From: Phenylobacterium koreense
Lineage (GTDB): Bacteria; Pseudomonadota; Alphaproteobacteria; Caulobacterales; Caulobacteraceae
Length of the DNA stretch: 64,000 bases
Assembly: GCF_040545335.1 (NCBI RefSeq)
Contig: NZ_JBEPLU010000001.1
Coordinates: 1,054,001-1,118,000 of the forward strand
Direction: 5' to 3'
Shown here: in pieces, positions 17,176 to 27,606 of the stretch
Position numbering within the stretch: position 1 is the stretch's first letter
How the letters are laid out: every line of letters starts with the position of its first letter
Translations under genes and position numbers: made by a program
Notes under the pieces: model-generated
What the model was told of the DNA's origin: nothing
The model's database searches: none
What the model saw: only the letters and a program-made list of their open reading frames with translations

Positions 17176-18122
17176 TCGGCCTGGAGACCCTCTATCTGAT
17201 CGGCGGCGCCTTCTTCGCTGCGATCGCGGTGCTGAGCGTGCGCGACGCGTCGAACCCAAAGCGTTGGAAAAACACGGCCTTCTGGGGCCTCTTCGCGGTC
17301 TCGTTCCTGTTCGGATCGCATCTGCCGGACTTCGCGAACGGCCTGGTCGTGATCGCCATGGTGCTTGTCGCCGGCTTCGGGGGCCTGGGCCGCGGCGAGC
17401 CTGCTACGACCGGGCCGGAAGAGCGGACAGAGAGCGCGGCGCGGCTGGGAAATCGCCTTTTCCTGCCGGCCCTGGCCATACCGCTCACGGCGCTCGCCGG
17501 GACCTTCGCCTTCAAGCGCCCGGAGCTGGCGGGCTTGGTCGATCCCAAGCAGGCGACGCTGGTTTCGCTGATCCTCGGCGTCTTCGCCGCCCTGGCCATC
17601 GCCATGCCGATGCTGCGAGCGCGCCCCGCCACGCCCTTGCAGGAGGGCCGCCGGCTGCTCGACACGGTGGGCTGGGCGGCGGTGCTGCCGCAGATGCTGG
17701 CCGCGCTGGGCGCGGTCTTCGCCGCGGCCGGGGTCGGCGAGGCCATCGGTCAACTGGCGGGCCAGTCCCTGCCCGAGGGCAGCCGGATGGCGGCGGTGGC
17801 GGCCTACACCTTCGGCATGGCGATCTTCACGATGATCATGGGCAACGCGTTCGCGGCGTTCCCGGTCATGACCGCCGGCATCGGGCTTCCGCTTATCGTT
17901 TTGAAATTCGGGGGAAATCCGGCGATCGTCGGGGCCATCGGGATGCTGTCCGGGTTCTGCGGGACGCTGATGACGCCGATGGCCGCGAACTTCAACGTCG
18001 TGCCGGCGGCCCTGCTGGAGCTGTCGGACCGCAACGGCGTGATCCGGGCCCAGGTCCCGACCGCCATCCTCCTCCTCTTCGCAAACACGGCGCTGATGTA
18101 TGTCCTTGCCTTCCGTTTCTGA
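17172..18122 (+). CDS. DUF979 membrane protein
   Basis: A 316-residue polytopic protein, DUF979, partner of the preceding DUF969. About nine hydrophobic segments are visible. Conserved features are FWGLFAVSFLFGSHLP, NGLVVIAMVLVAG, LPQMLAALGAVFAAAGVG, GNAFAAFPVMTAGIG and FCGTLMTPMAANFNVVPAALLEL. The GxxxTPMAxNFN re-entrant-like motif recalls ion-coupled transporters of the large IT superfamily, which is inference. It overlaps the DUF969 stop by four bases and the DUF2891 start by 23, so the three are translationally coupled. Confidence 0.88.
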   Translation: MIGLETLYLIGGAFFAAIAVLSVRDASNPKRWKNTAFWGLFAVSFLFGSHLPDFANGLVVIAMVLVAGFGGLGRGEPATTGPEERTESAARLGNRLFLPALAIPLTALAGTFAFKRPELAGLVDPKQATLVSLILGVFAALAIAMPMLRARPATPLQEGRRLLDTVGWAAVLPQMLAALGAVFAAAGVGEAIGQLAGQSLPEGSRMAAVAAYTFGMAIFTMIMGNAFAAFPVMTAGIGLPLIVLKFGGNPAIVGAIGMLSGFCGTLMTPMAANFNVVPAALLELSDRNGVIRAQVPTAILLLFANTALMYVLAFRF

Positions 18123-19110
18123 GCTGAATCAAGATCTTGGCGAGAAGTTCGCACGGCTGGCCTTGGGCCATGTCCGCCGTCCCTACCCCTTCAAGCTCGA
18201 CCAGGTGCTGGCGGGCGACGAGGACGTCCTACCGCCGCGGGTGCTGCACCCGATCTTCCACGGCAGCTTCGACTGGCACTCCTGCGTCCACGGCTACTGG
18301 CTGCTGGCGCGGCTGCTGAGGCGGCTGCCGGACATGCCGGCGGCGGAAGATATCCGCCGCCTTTTCAACGAGATGGTCGTTCCGGAGAAGGTCGCCGGGG
18401 AGCTGGCCTATCTCCAGCGGCCGACCAGCGCCGGCTTCGAGCGGCCCTATGGCTGGGCCTGGCTCTTGATGCTGGCGGCGGAACTGGAGCGCCACGACGC
18501 GCCGTGGGGCGCGGCGCTGCAGCCGCTGGGTGTAGCTTTCGCCAACCGTTTCAAAGACTTCCTCCCCAAGGCCACCTATCCGATCCGCACCGGGACCCAC
18601 TACAACACCGCCTTTGCCCTGACTCTCGCCAGCGATTACGCGCGCCAGGTCGGGGACCAGGAACTGGCCACACTGATCGAGGCGACGGCCCGTCGCTGGT
18701 ACCTGGACGACGCCGGCGCCCAGGCCTGGGAGCCGAGCGGGGACGACTTCCTTTCGCCCACCTTGATCGAGGCCGAATGCCTTCGGCAGGTGCTGCCATC
18801 GGCAGGTTTTCTTCCTTGGTTGTCCAACTTCCTGCCGGATATCGCGGAGCGACGGCCCAAGGCCCTGTTCACCCCGGCCATGGTCAGTGACCGCAGCGAC
18901 GGCAAGATCGCGCACCTGGATGGCCTGAACCTCTCAAGAGCCTGGTGCTGGCGCTCGATCTCCAAGGCCCTGCCCCTGACCGACCCGGCCCGCCCGGTCG
19001 CCCTGGCCGCGGCCGACGAACACCTGGCCGCAGGGCTGGAGCACGTGGCCGGCGACTATATGGGCGAGCACTGGCTGGCGACCTTCGCCCTGCTGGCGCT
19101 CGAAGCCTAG
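18100..19110 (+). CDS. DUF2891 protein
   Basis: A 336-residue soluble protein of DUF2891, a family predicted to adopt an (alpha/alpha)6 barrel like several glycoside hydrolases and epimerases. Aromatic and acidic motifs include PRVLHPIFHGSFDWHSCVHGYWLLARLLR, FERPYGWAWLLMLAAEL, YPIRTGTHYNTAFALTLASDYAR, FLSPTLIEAECLRQVL and HLDGLNLSRAWCWRSI. Histidines in FDWHSCVHGYW are candidates for the active site. The start lies inside the DUF979 gene. The conserved neighbourhood suggests that the enzyme acts on the solute moved by the DUF969/979 pair. No signal peptide is visible, so it acts in the cytoplasm. Confidence 0.87.
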   Translation: MSLPSVSELNQDLGEKFARLALGHVRRPYPFKLDQVLAGDEDVLPPRVLHPIFHGSFDWHSCVHGYWLLARLLRRLPDMPAAEDIRRLFNEMVVPEKVAGELAYLQRPTSAGFERPYGWAWLLMLAAELERHDAPWGAALQPLGVAFANRFKDFLPKATYPIRTGTHYNTAFALTLASDYARQVGDQELATLIEATARRWYLDDAGAQAWEPSGDDFLSPTLIEAECLRQVLPSAGFLPWLSNFLPDIAERRPKALFTPAMVSDRSDGKIAHLDGLNLSRAWCWRSISKALPLTDPARPVALAAADEHLAAGLEHVAGDYMGEHWLATFALLALEA

Positions 19111-20123
19111 GCGGCCTCGGCGACGTAGCGGTCGATCTCGGCCAGGTGGGCGGCGATCTCGTCGTCGGTCAGGAAGGAGCCGGTGAAACTGTTGCGCGCC
19201 AGGGTGACGAGCTCGTCGCGGGTGAGCCCGACCGCCTTGGCCGTCTCGACCCAGTTCTGGCCGAGATAGCCGCCGAAGTAGGCCGGGTCATCCGAGTTGA
19301 CCGTGGCGCGCAGGCCGAGCTGCAGCATTCGGCGGATGGGGTGGGCGGCCAGGTCGTCCACCACGCAGAGCTTGAGGTTCGAGAGCGGGCAGACCGTCAG
19401 GGTCATGCCCTCGAGCACCAGGCGCTGGGTCAGGGCCGCGTCTTCCAGGGCGCGGTTGCCGTGGTCGATCCGGTCGACTTCCAGGAGGTCGAGCGCCTCG
19501 TAGACATAGGCGGGCGGCCCCTCCTCGCCGGCGTGGGCGACGACTTTCAGGCCGCGAGCGCGGGCGGCGGCGAAGACCTTCTCGAACTTGGACGGCGGAT
19601 GCCCGACCTCGGAGGAATCCAGGCCGACCCCGACGATGCGATCGAGATAGGGGTCGGCGTGATTGAGGGTCGCGAAGGCGTCGTCCTCGGAGAGGTGGCG
19701 CAGGAAGCAGAGAATCAGCTTGGAGGTGACGCCCAGCTCCGCCTGCGCCTGGTCCATGGCCGCGAGCAGGCCGTCGGCCACGACGTCGAAGGGCACGCCG
19801 CGCTCAGTATGGGTCTGGGGGTCGAAGAATATCTCGGCATGGCGCGCGCCATCGGCCGCCACCCGCCGGAAATAGGCCATGGCCAGGTCGTGGAAGTCCT
19901 GGCGCGTCAGCAGGACGCGGGCGCCCTGGTAGTAGATGTCCAGGAAGTCCTGGAGGTTCGAGAAGGCGTAGGCGGCCCGCACCTCCTCGACGCTGGCGAA
20001 GGGCAGCGCAACGCCGTTGCGGCGCGCGAACTCGAACATCTGCTCGGGCTCGAGGCTGCCTTCGATGTGCAGGTGAAGCTCGGCCTTCGGAAGGCCGAGG
20101 ATGAAGCCCTCCAGGTCCTGCAT
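19107..20123 (-). CDS. adenine deaminase, adenosine-deaminase superfamily
   Basis: A zinc amidohydrolase of 338 residues. The metal site has H17 and H19 in AELHLHIEGSL, a His-Glu in VVAHAGEEGPP, a His in DRIDHGNRAL and Asp in SDDPAYFGGYL. The stretch TVCPLSNLKLCVV and DDPAYFGGY mark the subgroup shown to deaminate adenine to hypoxanthine (Aah1-like), rather than true adenosine deaminases. The role is purine salvage in the cytoplasm. It overlaps glmM by one base, so the two are likely co-transcribed, though no metabolic link is apparent. Confidence 0.86.
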   Translation of the reverse strand: MQDLEGFILGLPKAELHLHIEGSLEPEQMFEFARRNGVALPFASVEEVRAAYAFSNLQDFLDIYYQGARVLLTRQDFHDLAMAYFRRVAADGARHAEIFFDPQTHTERGVPFDVVADGLLAAMDQAQAELGVTSKLILCFLRHLSEDDAFATLNHADPYLDRIVGVGLDSSEVGHPPSKFEKVFAAARARGLKVVAHAGEEGPPAYVYEALDLLEVDRIDHGNRALEDAALTQRLVLEGMTLTVCPLSNLKLCVVDDLAAHPIRRMLQLGLRATVNSDDPAYFGGYLGQNWVETAKAVGLTRDELVTLARNSFTGSFLTDDEIAAHLAEIDRYVAEAA

Positions 20124-21475
20124 CAGGCGGCGGCCTTCTTCACGGCCCCGACGATGTCCTTGACCACCTCGTTGACCAGCTTCTCGTCGTCGCCCTCGGC
20201 CATGACGCGGATCAGCGGCTCGGTGCCCGAGGCGCGGACCACGATCCGCCCCGAGCCGTTCAGGCGCTCCTCGGCCTTGGCGATGACGCCCTTGACCGCG
20301 TCGCTCTCCAGCGGCTTGCCGCCCGCGAAGCGCACGTTCTGCAGGAGCTGCGGCACCGGCTCGAACTGGCGGGCCAACTCGCTCATCGGCTTGTCGGAGG
20401 CCTTCATCACCGCCAGCACCTGGAGGGCGGCCAGCAGGCCATCGCCCGTGGTCGAGAAGTCCGAGAGGATCATGTGGCCCGACTGCTCGCCGCCGAGATT
20501 GAAACCGCCCTCGCGCATGCGGGCCATCACGTAGCGGTCGCCGACCTTGGTGCGTTCGAGCTTCAGATCGCGGGCCGCGAGGAACCGCTCCAGGCCGAGG
20601 TTCGACATCACCGTCGCCACGACCCCGCCGCCGGACAGGCGGCCGCGCTTGGTCCAGTAATCGGCGATCAGCGCCATGATCTGGTCGCCGTCGACGATGT
20701 GGCCCTTCTCGTCGCAGATGACCAGGCGGTCGGCGTCGCCGTCCAGGGCGATCCCGACGTCGGCGCGGAACTCCTTCACCGCCCGAGCGACGGCTTCCGG
20801 ATGGGTCGAGCCGCAGTCCTCATTGATGTTGGTGCCGTCGGGGTTGACCCCGATCTTGATGACCTCGGCGCCCAGTTCGTAGAGCACCACGGGAGCGACC
20901 TTGTAGGCTGCGCCATTGGCGCAATCGATCACGATGCGCAGGCCCGAGAGGCTGAGGCGGCGGGGGAAGGTCGCCTTGGCGATTTCGACGTAGCGGGCCT
21001 GGCTGTCGTCCACCCGGGCGACGCGGCCGAGCTCGGTGGCCGGGGCGAGGCCCTCGGCGAGACCAGCGCCCATCAGCGCCTCGATCTCCATCTCCCGCTC
21101 ATCGGAGAGTTTGTAGCCGTCGGGACCGAACAGCTTGACGCCGTTGTCGGTGTAGGGGTTGTGCGAGGCGGAGATCATCACCCCGAGATCGGCGCGCAGC
21201 GACCGGGTCATCATCGCGACCCCCGGGGTCGGCATCGGGCCCAGCAGGCGCACGTCCATGCCGACGCTGGCGAAGCCGGCGACCAGGGCCGGTTCGACCA
21301 TGTAGCCGGACAGGCGGGTGTCCTTGCCGATCACCACCAGATGCCGGCGGTCGGCCTGCGACATGAAGAGCTTGCCGGCGGCCAGCCCGACGCGCAGCGC
21401 CACCTCGGCGGTCATCGGATGGCTGTTGGCTTCCCCGCGGATGCCGTCGGTGCCGAAGTAGGCGCGCTTGCTCAT
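20123..21475 (-). CDS. glmM: phosphoglucosamine mutase
   Basis: GlmM converts glucosamine 6-phosphate to glucosamine 1-phosphate for UDP-GlcNAc, feeding peptidoglycan and lipopolysaccharide. The N-terminus [12 protein letters not shown] is diagnostic, the phosphoserine is S104 in [13 protein letters not shown], and the metal loop is [22 protein letters not shown] and [13 protein letters not shown] complete the four domains. Length 450 is standard. It lies divergently from glmS, which supplies its substrate, with 110 bases between them. Confidence 0.96.
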   Translation of the reverse strand: MSKRAYFGTDGIRGEANSHPMTAEVALRVGLAAGKLFMSQADRRHLVVIGKDTRLSGYMVEPALVAGFASVGMDVRLLGPMPTPGVAMMTRSLRADLGVMISASHNPYTDNGVKLFGPDGYKLSDEREMEIEALMGAGLAEGLAPATELGRVARVDDSQARYVEIAKATFPRRLSLSGLRIVIDCANGAAYKVAPVVLYELGAEVIKIGVNPDGTNINEDCGSTHPEAVARAVKEFRADVGIALDGDADRLVICDEKGHIVDGDQIMALIADYWTKRGRLSGGGVVATVMSNLGLERFLAARDLKLERTKVGDRYVMARMREGGFNLGGEQSGHMILSDFSTTGDGLLAALQVLAVMKASDKPMSELARQFEPVPQLLQNVRFAGGKPLESDAVKGVIAKAEERLNGSGRIVVRASGTEPLIRVMAEGDDEKLVNEVVKDIVGAVKKAAA

Positions 21476-21518
21476 GCGTCTTCCCGAAACGATACGAAAC
21501 TCAGATTTAGTCGACGTC

Positions 21519-21532
21519 GCATTTGCGAATGC
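21519..21532. promoter_or_regulatory. short palindrome between glmM and glmS
   Basis: GCATTTGCGAATGC is a near-perfect dyad in the divergent promoter spacer, itself flanked by CGTCGC (21515-21520) and GCGACG (21538-21543). It could be an operator shared by glmM and glmS or a leader hairpin. Confidence 0.3.
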
Positions 21533-21585
21533 TAAAGGCGACGCAGGATTATCACGCTTGCGCGCGATGAAAGGAACCAGTCGGC

Positions 21586-23406
<1,821 letters not shown>

Positions 23407-23410
23407 CCGC

Positions 23411-23668
23411 CTACTTCGCGGGCGGCGTCGTCGTATCCGCAGGCGGCGGGGTCGTCGTCATGGCGTCGGCCGGGGGCGGCGTGGTCGCCATCGAGCCGGT
23501 GGCTGGCGGCGTGGTGGCCGCATCGGCCGGCGGCGTCGCCGTCATGGTGTCGGCCGGCGGAGTGGTGGTGTCGACGGCGGCCGGCTCCTCAGCCGGCTTG
23601 TTGCAAGCGGCCAGGGTGAGGGCCAGGGCCGAAGCGGCGACGATGGTCGAGTAGCTGCGGAAGTTCAT
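23411..23668 (-). CDS. Thr/Pro-rich small lipoprotein
   Basis: An 85-residue predicted lipoprotein. The signal MNFRSYSTIVAASALALTLAAC contains the lipobox LAAC. The mature part is low complexity: repeated PPADTMT-, ATTPP- and TTTPPPAD-like units. No catalytic domain. Such spacers often act as periplasmic linkers, but no partner is visible. It lies tail to tail with glmS. Internal repeats may vary in number between strains. Confidence 0.65.
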   Translation of the reverse strand: MNFRSYSTIVAASALALTLAACNKPAEEPAAVDTTTPPADTMTATPPADAATTPPATGSMATTPPPADAMTTTPPPADTTTPPAK

Positions 23669-23761
23669 GAAACGCCCTTTTTACAGATGATCGATAGCGC
23701 CACGAGAACAGGTCACGCTCTCGTGAGTTCCCAACTCCGTTCATGAAACGGGCAGATCGTC

Positions 23762-23811
23762 AAATTTGCAGGCGCTTGCCGAAGATTTGCGCTGGGCGTG
23801 ACCGCAAATTT
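23762..23811. promoter_or_regulatory. AAATTTGC-type repeats upstream of galU
   Basis: AAATTTGC (23762-23769), AGATTTGC (23783-23790, 21 bases on) and the inverted copy GCAAATTT (23804-23811, another 21 bases on) lie 40-90 bases before galU. Two-turn helical spacing suggests a regulator binding array or promoter element. Confidence 0.4.
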
Positions 23812-23852
23812 CGCGCATCCCCTCATAACGTCGGGGAACAATCGGAGGATGC

Positions 23853-24722
23853 ATGACAAAGCGCGTGCGTAAGGCGGTGTTGCCAGTGGCTGGTCTGGGG
23901 ACGCGGGTTCTGCCCGTAGCCAGGGCCACGCCAAAGAACCTGCTGAACGTTTTCGACCGGCCGATACTGTCCTACGTGATCGAGGAGGCTCGCGCCGCGG
24001 GGATCGAGCACTTCGTGTTCATCACCAGCCGCGGCCAGGGCGCGATCGAGGATTTCTTCGACGGGAATCCCGAGATCGAGGGCGCCCTGGAGGCCAAGGG
24101 CAAGCTGGACGTCCTGACCGAGGTGCGCCGGGATATTCTGACCCCCGGTTCGATGAGCTTCGTGCGCCAGATGGCGCCGCTGGGCCTGGGTCATGCGGTG
24201 TGGTGCGCCCGGGACATCATCGGGGACGAACCCTTCGCGGTGATGCTGCCGGACATGCTGATGGCGGCCAAGACTCCCGCCCTGGCTCAGGCGATCGCCG
24301 CGCATGAGAAAACCGGCGGCAATATCGTGGTGGTCGAGCCCGCTCCGGAGGGCGAGGCGCACAAGTACGGCATCGTGGCGCTGGACGGGCAGGACGGCCG
24401 TCTGAACCGCATGACCGGCATGGTGGAAAAGCCCGCGCCGGGGACCGAACCCTCCAACCTCTTCATCTCGGGCCGCTATGTCCTGCAACCGGAAATCTTC
24501 GACCTGCTGCAAAGGCAGGGGAAGGGCGCCGGCGGCGAGATCCAGCTCACCGACTCCATGGCCGAGCTGATGAAGACGCAGGACTTCCACGCCCTGGAGT
24601 ACGAGGGCGTCACCTATGACTGCGGCGACAAGATCGGCCTGCTGCGGGCCAATATCGCCTTCGCGCTGCAACGGCCGGAGTTCGCCGACGCCGCCCGCAA
24701 GGCGATCAAGGAGCTGCTGTAG
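23853..24722 (+). CDS. galU: UTP-glucose-1-phosphate uridylyltransferase
   Basis: GalU makes UDP-glucose from UTP and glucose 1-phosphate. The N-terminal nucleotide-binding signature is VLPVAGLGTRVLPVARATPKNLL (in pieces), followed by FITSRGQGAIEDFFD, LGHAVWCARD, VMLPDMLM and GMVEKPAPG. GEIQLTDSMAELM and YDCGDKIGLLRANI complete the fold. Length 289 is standard. ATG 23853 has GGAGG six bases upstream. Its product is the substrate for Ugd and a precursor for glycosyltransferases nearby. The next gene follows after three bases. Confidence 0.95.
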   Translation: MTKRVRKAVLPVAGLGTRVLPVARATPKNLLNVFDRPILSYVIEEARAAGIEHFVFITSRGQGAIEDFFDGNPEIEGALEAKGKLDVLTEVRRDILTPGSMSFVRQMAPLGLGHAVWCARDIIGDEPFAVMLPDMLMAAKTPALAQAIAAHEKTGGNIVVVEPAPEGEAHKYGIVALDGQDGRLNRMTGMVEKPAPGTEPSNLFISGRYVLQPEIFDLLQRQGKGAGGEIQLTDSMAELMKTQDFHALEYEGVTYDCGDKIGLLRANIAFALQRPEFADAARKAIKELL

Positions 24723-24725
24723 CCC

Positions 24726-25586
24726 TTGCGGCTCCTGATCTACGGATACGGGTTCGCGGGAAAGGCCCTGGCGCGCCGGATGGCCGCCAAGGGCTGGGCG
24801 GTTTCGGCCACCTATCGTGACCCGGAGGCCGCCGCGGCCATGCGGGCCGACGGTATCGATCCCGTCCCGGCCGGCGACAAGGCCGCCATCGCCGAGCGGC
24901 TCGGGCGGACCCAGGCGGTCCTGGTCGCGACTCCGCCGGGACCGGAGGGCTGCCCTGCGCTGCAGGTGCTGGTCCCGGCCCTGGCCAGGGCCGGGGCGTT
25001 TCCCGACTGGATCGGCTACCTCTCCACCACCGGCGTCTATGGCGACCGGCGTGGCGGCTGGGTGTTCGAGGAGAGCTCGCTGGCCGCCCGCTCGCCCGAG
25101 GGCGCGCGCCGGGTGGCGGCTGAGCGCGACTGGCTGGAGGTCGGTCGCGGCATGGGGCTGACCGTGACTGTTCACAGGCTGCCGGGGATCTACGGTCCTG
25201 GCCGGTCCGCCTTCGACCGGCTGCGGGACGGCCGCGCGATACGCTACGCCCTGCCCGGCCACGTCTTCAGCCGCATCCACGTGGAAGACCTGGCCGCCGG
25301 ACTGGAGGCCTCGATCGCCAGGCCTCGGGCCGGCGGGATCTACAACCTGTGCGACGACGAGCCGGCGCCGAACAGCGCGGTGATCGCCTATGCGGCGCAG
25401 CTACTGGGTGTCGAGGCGCCGCCAGAACGCCTGGTGGACTTCGGCGCCATGCCGCCCCAGGCGCGGCGGTTCTACGACGAGACCAAGCGGGTCTCGAACG
25501 CCAAGGCCAAGGCCGAGTTGGGCTGGCGGCCGGCCTTTCCGACCTATCGCGAAGGCCTGGCGGCGATCCTGAAGGCAGGGGGATGA
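24726..25586 (+). CDS. NAD(P)-dependent SDR-family epimerase/oxidoreductase, YeeZ-like
   Basis: A 286-residue extended short-chain dehydrogenase. The dinucleotide motif is LIYGYGFAGKALARRM, YLSTTGVYGDRRGGWVFEESSL carries the catalytic Ser/Thr-Tyr region, and RLPGIYGPGRSAFDRLRDG is typical of NAD-dependent epimerases. The C-terminus (RVSNAKAKAELGWRPAFPTYREGL) matches the YeeZ/WcaG-like group. The start is TTG 24726, three bases after the galU stop. The substrate is unknown; the operon context suggests a sugar nucleotide, though YeeZ-like proteins also occur elsewhere. Confidence 0.82.
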   Translation: MRLLIYGYGFAGKALARRMAAKGWAVSATYRDPEAAAAMRADGIDPVPAGDKAAIAERLGRTQAVLVATPPGPEGCPALQVLVPALARAGAFPDWIGYLSTTGVYGDRRGGWVFEESSLAARSPEGARRVAAERDWLEVGRGMGLTVTVHRLPGIYGPGRSAFDRLRDGRAIRYALPGHVFSRIHVEDLAAGLEASIARPRAGGIYNLCDDEPAPNSAVIAYAAQLLGVEAPPERLVDFGAMPPQARRFYDETKRVSNAKAKAELGWRPAFPTYREGLAAILKAGG

Positions 25587-25596
25587 CGGCCTCGGG

Positions 25597-26382
25597 TCAG
25601 CGCGGCGAGGCCAGGACCTCCTCAATCGCCGCGATCAGGCGAGCGATGTCCTGCGGCCTCGACAGGCGATGGTCGCCGTCCTTGATCAGGGTGAAGACCA
25701 CGTCCTCGCCATGGATCGCCTGGGCCAGTTCCAGCGCATGACGCCAGGGAACGTCCGGGTCGGCTCCGCCCTGCAGGATGCGGACCGGCATGTCGAGATT
25801 GACCGGTCCAGGTAGGATCGACCAGCGTGCGCCGTCCTCCAGCAGGTTGCGGCTGATCGGATAGGGATCGCCGTATTCCGAGGGCCGCCACCAGACGCCG
25901 GCCTCCTCCAGCGCCGCGCGATCGGCCGGAGTCATTTCCGGCGCCATGAGCTTTTCGGTGAAATCCGGCGCGGGGGCGATCAGCACCAGGGAATGGATGC
26001 GGTCGGGGATGGCGGCTGCGGTCAGGCAGGAAAGCCAGCCGCCCATGGACGAGCCAACCAGCACCGCCTGGCCCATCACCAGCTTGTCCAGCACCGCCAG
26101 GGCGTCCTCGCGCCAGCGGGTGATCGTGCCGTGGGCGAAGTCGCCCTCTGACTCGCCATGGCCGAAATAGTCGAAGCGGACGTAAGGCCGGCCCGCCGAG
26201 GCGGCCCAGTCGGCCAGGGCCTGGGCCTTGGTTCCGGCCATGTCCGACCTGAACCCGCCCAGCCAGACGACGGTGGGGCCTTCGCCCTCGATGCGCCGCC
26301 AAGCCAGTTTCGCGCCGTCAGGGCGCTCAAGGAATCCCGCCGTCTCAACCATGGACGGCCTCATAACGCGGGCTTGTGACAT
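25597..26382 (-). CDS. alpha/beta hydrolase
   Basis: A 261-residue alpha/beta hydrolase. The oxyanion strand is VVWLGGFRSDMAGTKA, YVRFDYFGHGES follows, the nucleophile elbow is VGSSMGGWLS, Asp is in LQGGADPDVPW and the His is in KDGDHRLSRP. WLGGFRSDMxGxKA identifies the subgroup related to bacterial carboxylesterases and mammalian ABHD10 (depalmitoylase/esterase). Start choice is uncertain: ATG 26382, or internal ATGs eight and twelve residues later, which would begin the conserved part more closely. It is convergent with the preceding gene. Confidence 0.85.
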   Translation of the reverse strand: MSQARVMRPSMVETAGFLERPDGAKLAWRRIEGEGPTVVWLGGFRSDMAGTKAQALADWAASAGRPYVRFDYFGHGESEGDFAHGTITRWREDALAVLDKLVMGQAVLVGSSMGGWLSCLTAAAIPDRIHSLVLIAPAPDFTEKLMAPEMTPADRAALEEAGVWWRPSEYGDPYPISRNLLEDGARWSILPGPVNLDMPVRILQGGADPDVPWRHALELAQAIHGEDVVFTLIKDGDHRLSRPQDIARLIAAIEEVLASPR

Positions 26383-26436
26383 CGTTAAGCGCCTCCGCGG
26401 GCTTTACCTGCATGATGCTTGCGTTATGCAGAACGC

Positions 26437-27606
26437 GTGACCCTTCCCCCCGACTTCACACTCCTGCAGGTCGTGCCCGAGCTCGACACCGGCGGGGCCG
26501 AACAGACGACGATCGATATCGCCGACGCGGTGGTGCGCGCCGGCGGCAAGGCGCTCGTCGCCACACGGGGCGGGCGCATGACCGCGCGGCTGGAGGCCGA
26601 CGGCGGACGCCTGGCGCAGATGCCGGTGCAGACCAAGAACCCGCTGGTGATGCTGGGCAACGCTGCGCGGCTGGCGGACCTGATCCGCCGCGAGAAGGTC
26701 TCGATCGTGCATGCGCGCAGCCGGGCGCCGGCCTTCTCGGCCCTGTGGGCGGCGCAGGCGACCAAGACGCCGTTCGTGGCCACCTATCACGGGGTCTATG
26801 GCGCGAAGAACAGCCTCAAGCGCTGGTACAATGCGGTGATGACCCGCGGCGACCTGGTGATCGCCAATTCCGACTACACCCGCGACCATGTGCTGGCCGA
26901 ACACAGGATCGACCCGGCCAGGATCGTCTCCATTCCGCGTGGGGTGGACCTTGAGCGGTTCAATCCGAGCTGGGTGGCGCCCGAGCGGGTGGACCAACTC
27001 CGGGCCGCCTGGGGCGTGGATCCCAAGGACCGGCGGGTGAAGCTGCTGCTGGCCGGCCGCCTGACCCGTATCAAGGGGCATCTGCTGGCGATCGAGGCCG
27101 CCCGGCGGATGAACCGCGACGACTTCCTGATCCTGTTCGTCGGCGACGACCAGGGCCGGACGGACTATCGCCAGGAGGTCGAGGCGGCCATCGCCGCAGC
27201 CGGGCTGGACGAGCAGATCCGCCTGGTCGGCCACTGCGACGACATGCCGGCGGCCTATCAGATCTGTGACCTGGCCATGCTGCCCAGCACCAAGCCGGAA
27301 GCCTTCGGGCGGACGGCGGTCGAACCGCAGGTGATGGGCAAGCCGGTGCTGGCCTCCAATCACGGAGGAACCACCGAGACGGTGATCCATGGCGAGACCG
27401 GCTGGCTGGTGAAGGTCGACGACGCCGACGCCTGGGCCGCCGCCATGACCAAGGCGGTGGAGTTGGGCCCGGCCCGGCTGGCCGCCATGGGTCAGGCCGC
27501 GGCCAATCGCGCGCGGCGGCTCTATTCCGTCGAGGCCATGTGCGAGGCCACCCTCGAGGCCTATGCTCGCGTGCTCGCGACCCGCCGCGGGGAGCAGCTC
27601 GGCTGA
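26437..27606 (+). CDS. glycosyltransferase family 4
   Basis: A GT-B fold glycosyltransferase of 389 residues. N-terminal VVPELDTGGAEQTTIDIADA and HARSRAPAFSALWAA, then the GT4 core: RIVSIPRGVDLERF, LLLAGRLTRIKGH and the nucleotide-sugar site AMLPSTKPEAFGRTAVEPQVMGKPVLASNHGG (read in pieces) with the E-x7-E pair. It probably adds a sugar during lipopolysaccharide core or other surface glycan assembly. GTG 26437 is chosen over TTG 26419 because it begins TLPPDFTLLQVVPEL. It overlaps the next gene by one base. Confidence 0.88.
   Translation: MTLPPDFTLLQVVPELDTGGAEQTTIDIADAVVRAGGKALVATRGGRMTARLEADGGRLAQMPVQTKNPLVMLGNAARLADLIRREKVSIVHARSRAPAFSALWAAQATKTPFVATYHGVYGAKNSLKRWYNAVMTRGDLVIANSDYTRDHVLAEHRIDPARIVSIPRGVDLERFNPSWVAPERVDQLRAAWGVDPKDRRVKLLLAGRLTRIKGHLLAIEAARRMNRDDFLILFVGDDQGRTDYRQEVEAAIAAAGLDEQIRLVGHCDDMPAAYQICDLAMLPSTKPEAFGRTAVEPQVMGKPVLASNHGGTTETVIHGETGWLVKVDDADAWAAAMTKAVELGPARLAAMGQAAANRARRLYSVEAMCEATLEAYARVLATRRGEQLG

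Noticed and set aside
23713..23934. Minus-strand frame over the galU start
   Set aside because: It overlaps the certain start of galU and its promoter repeats; no family pattern.
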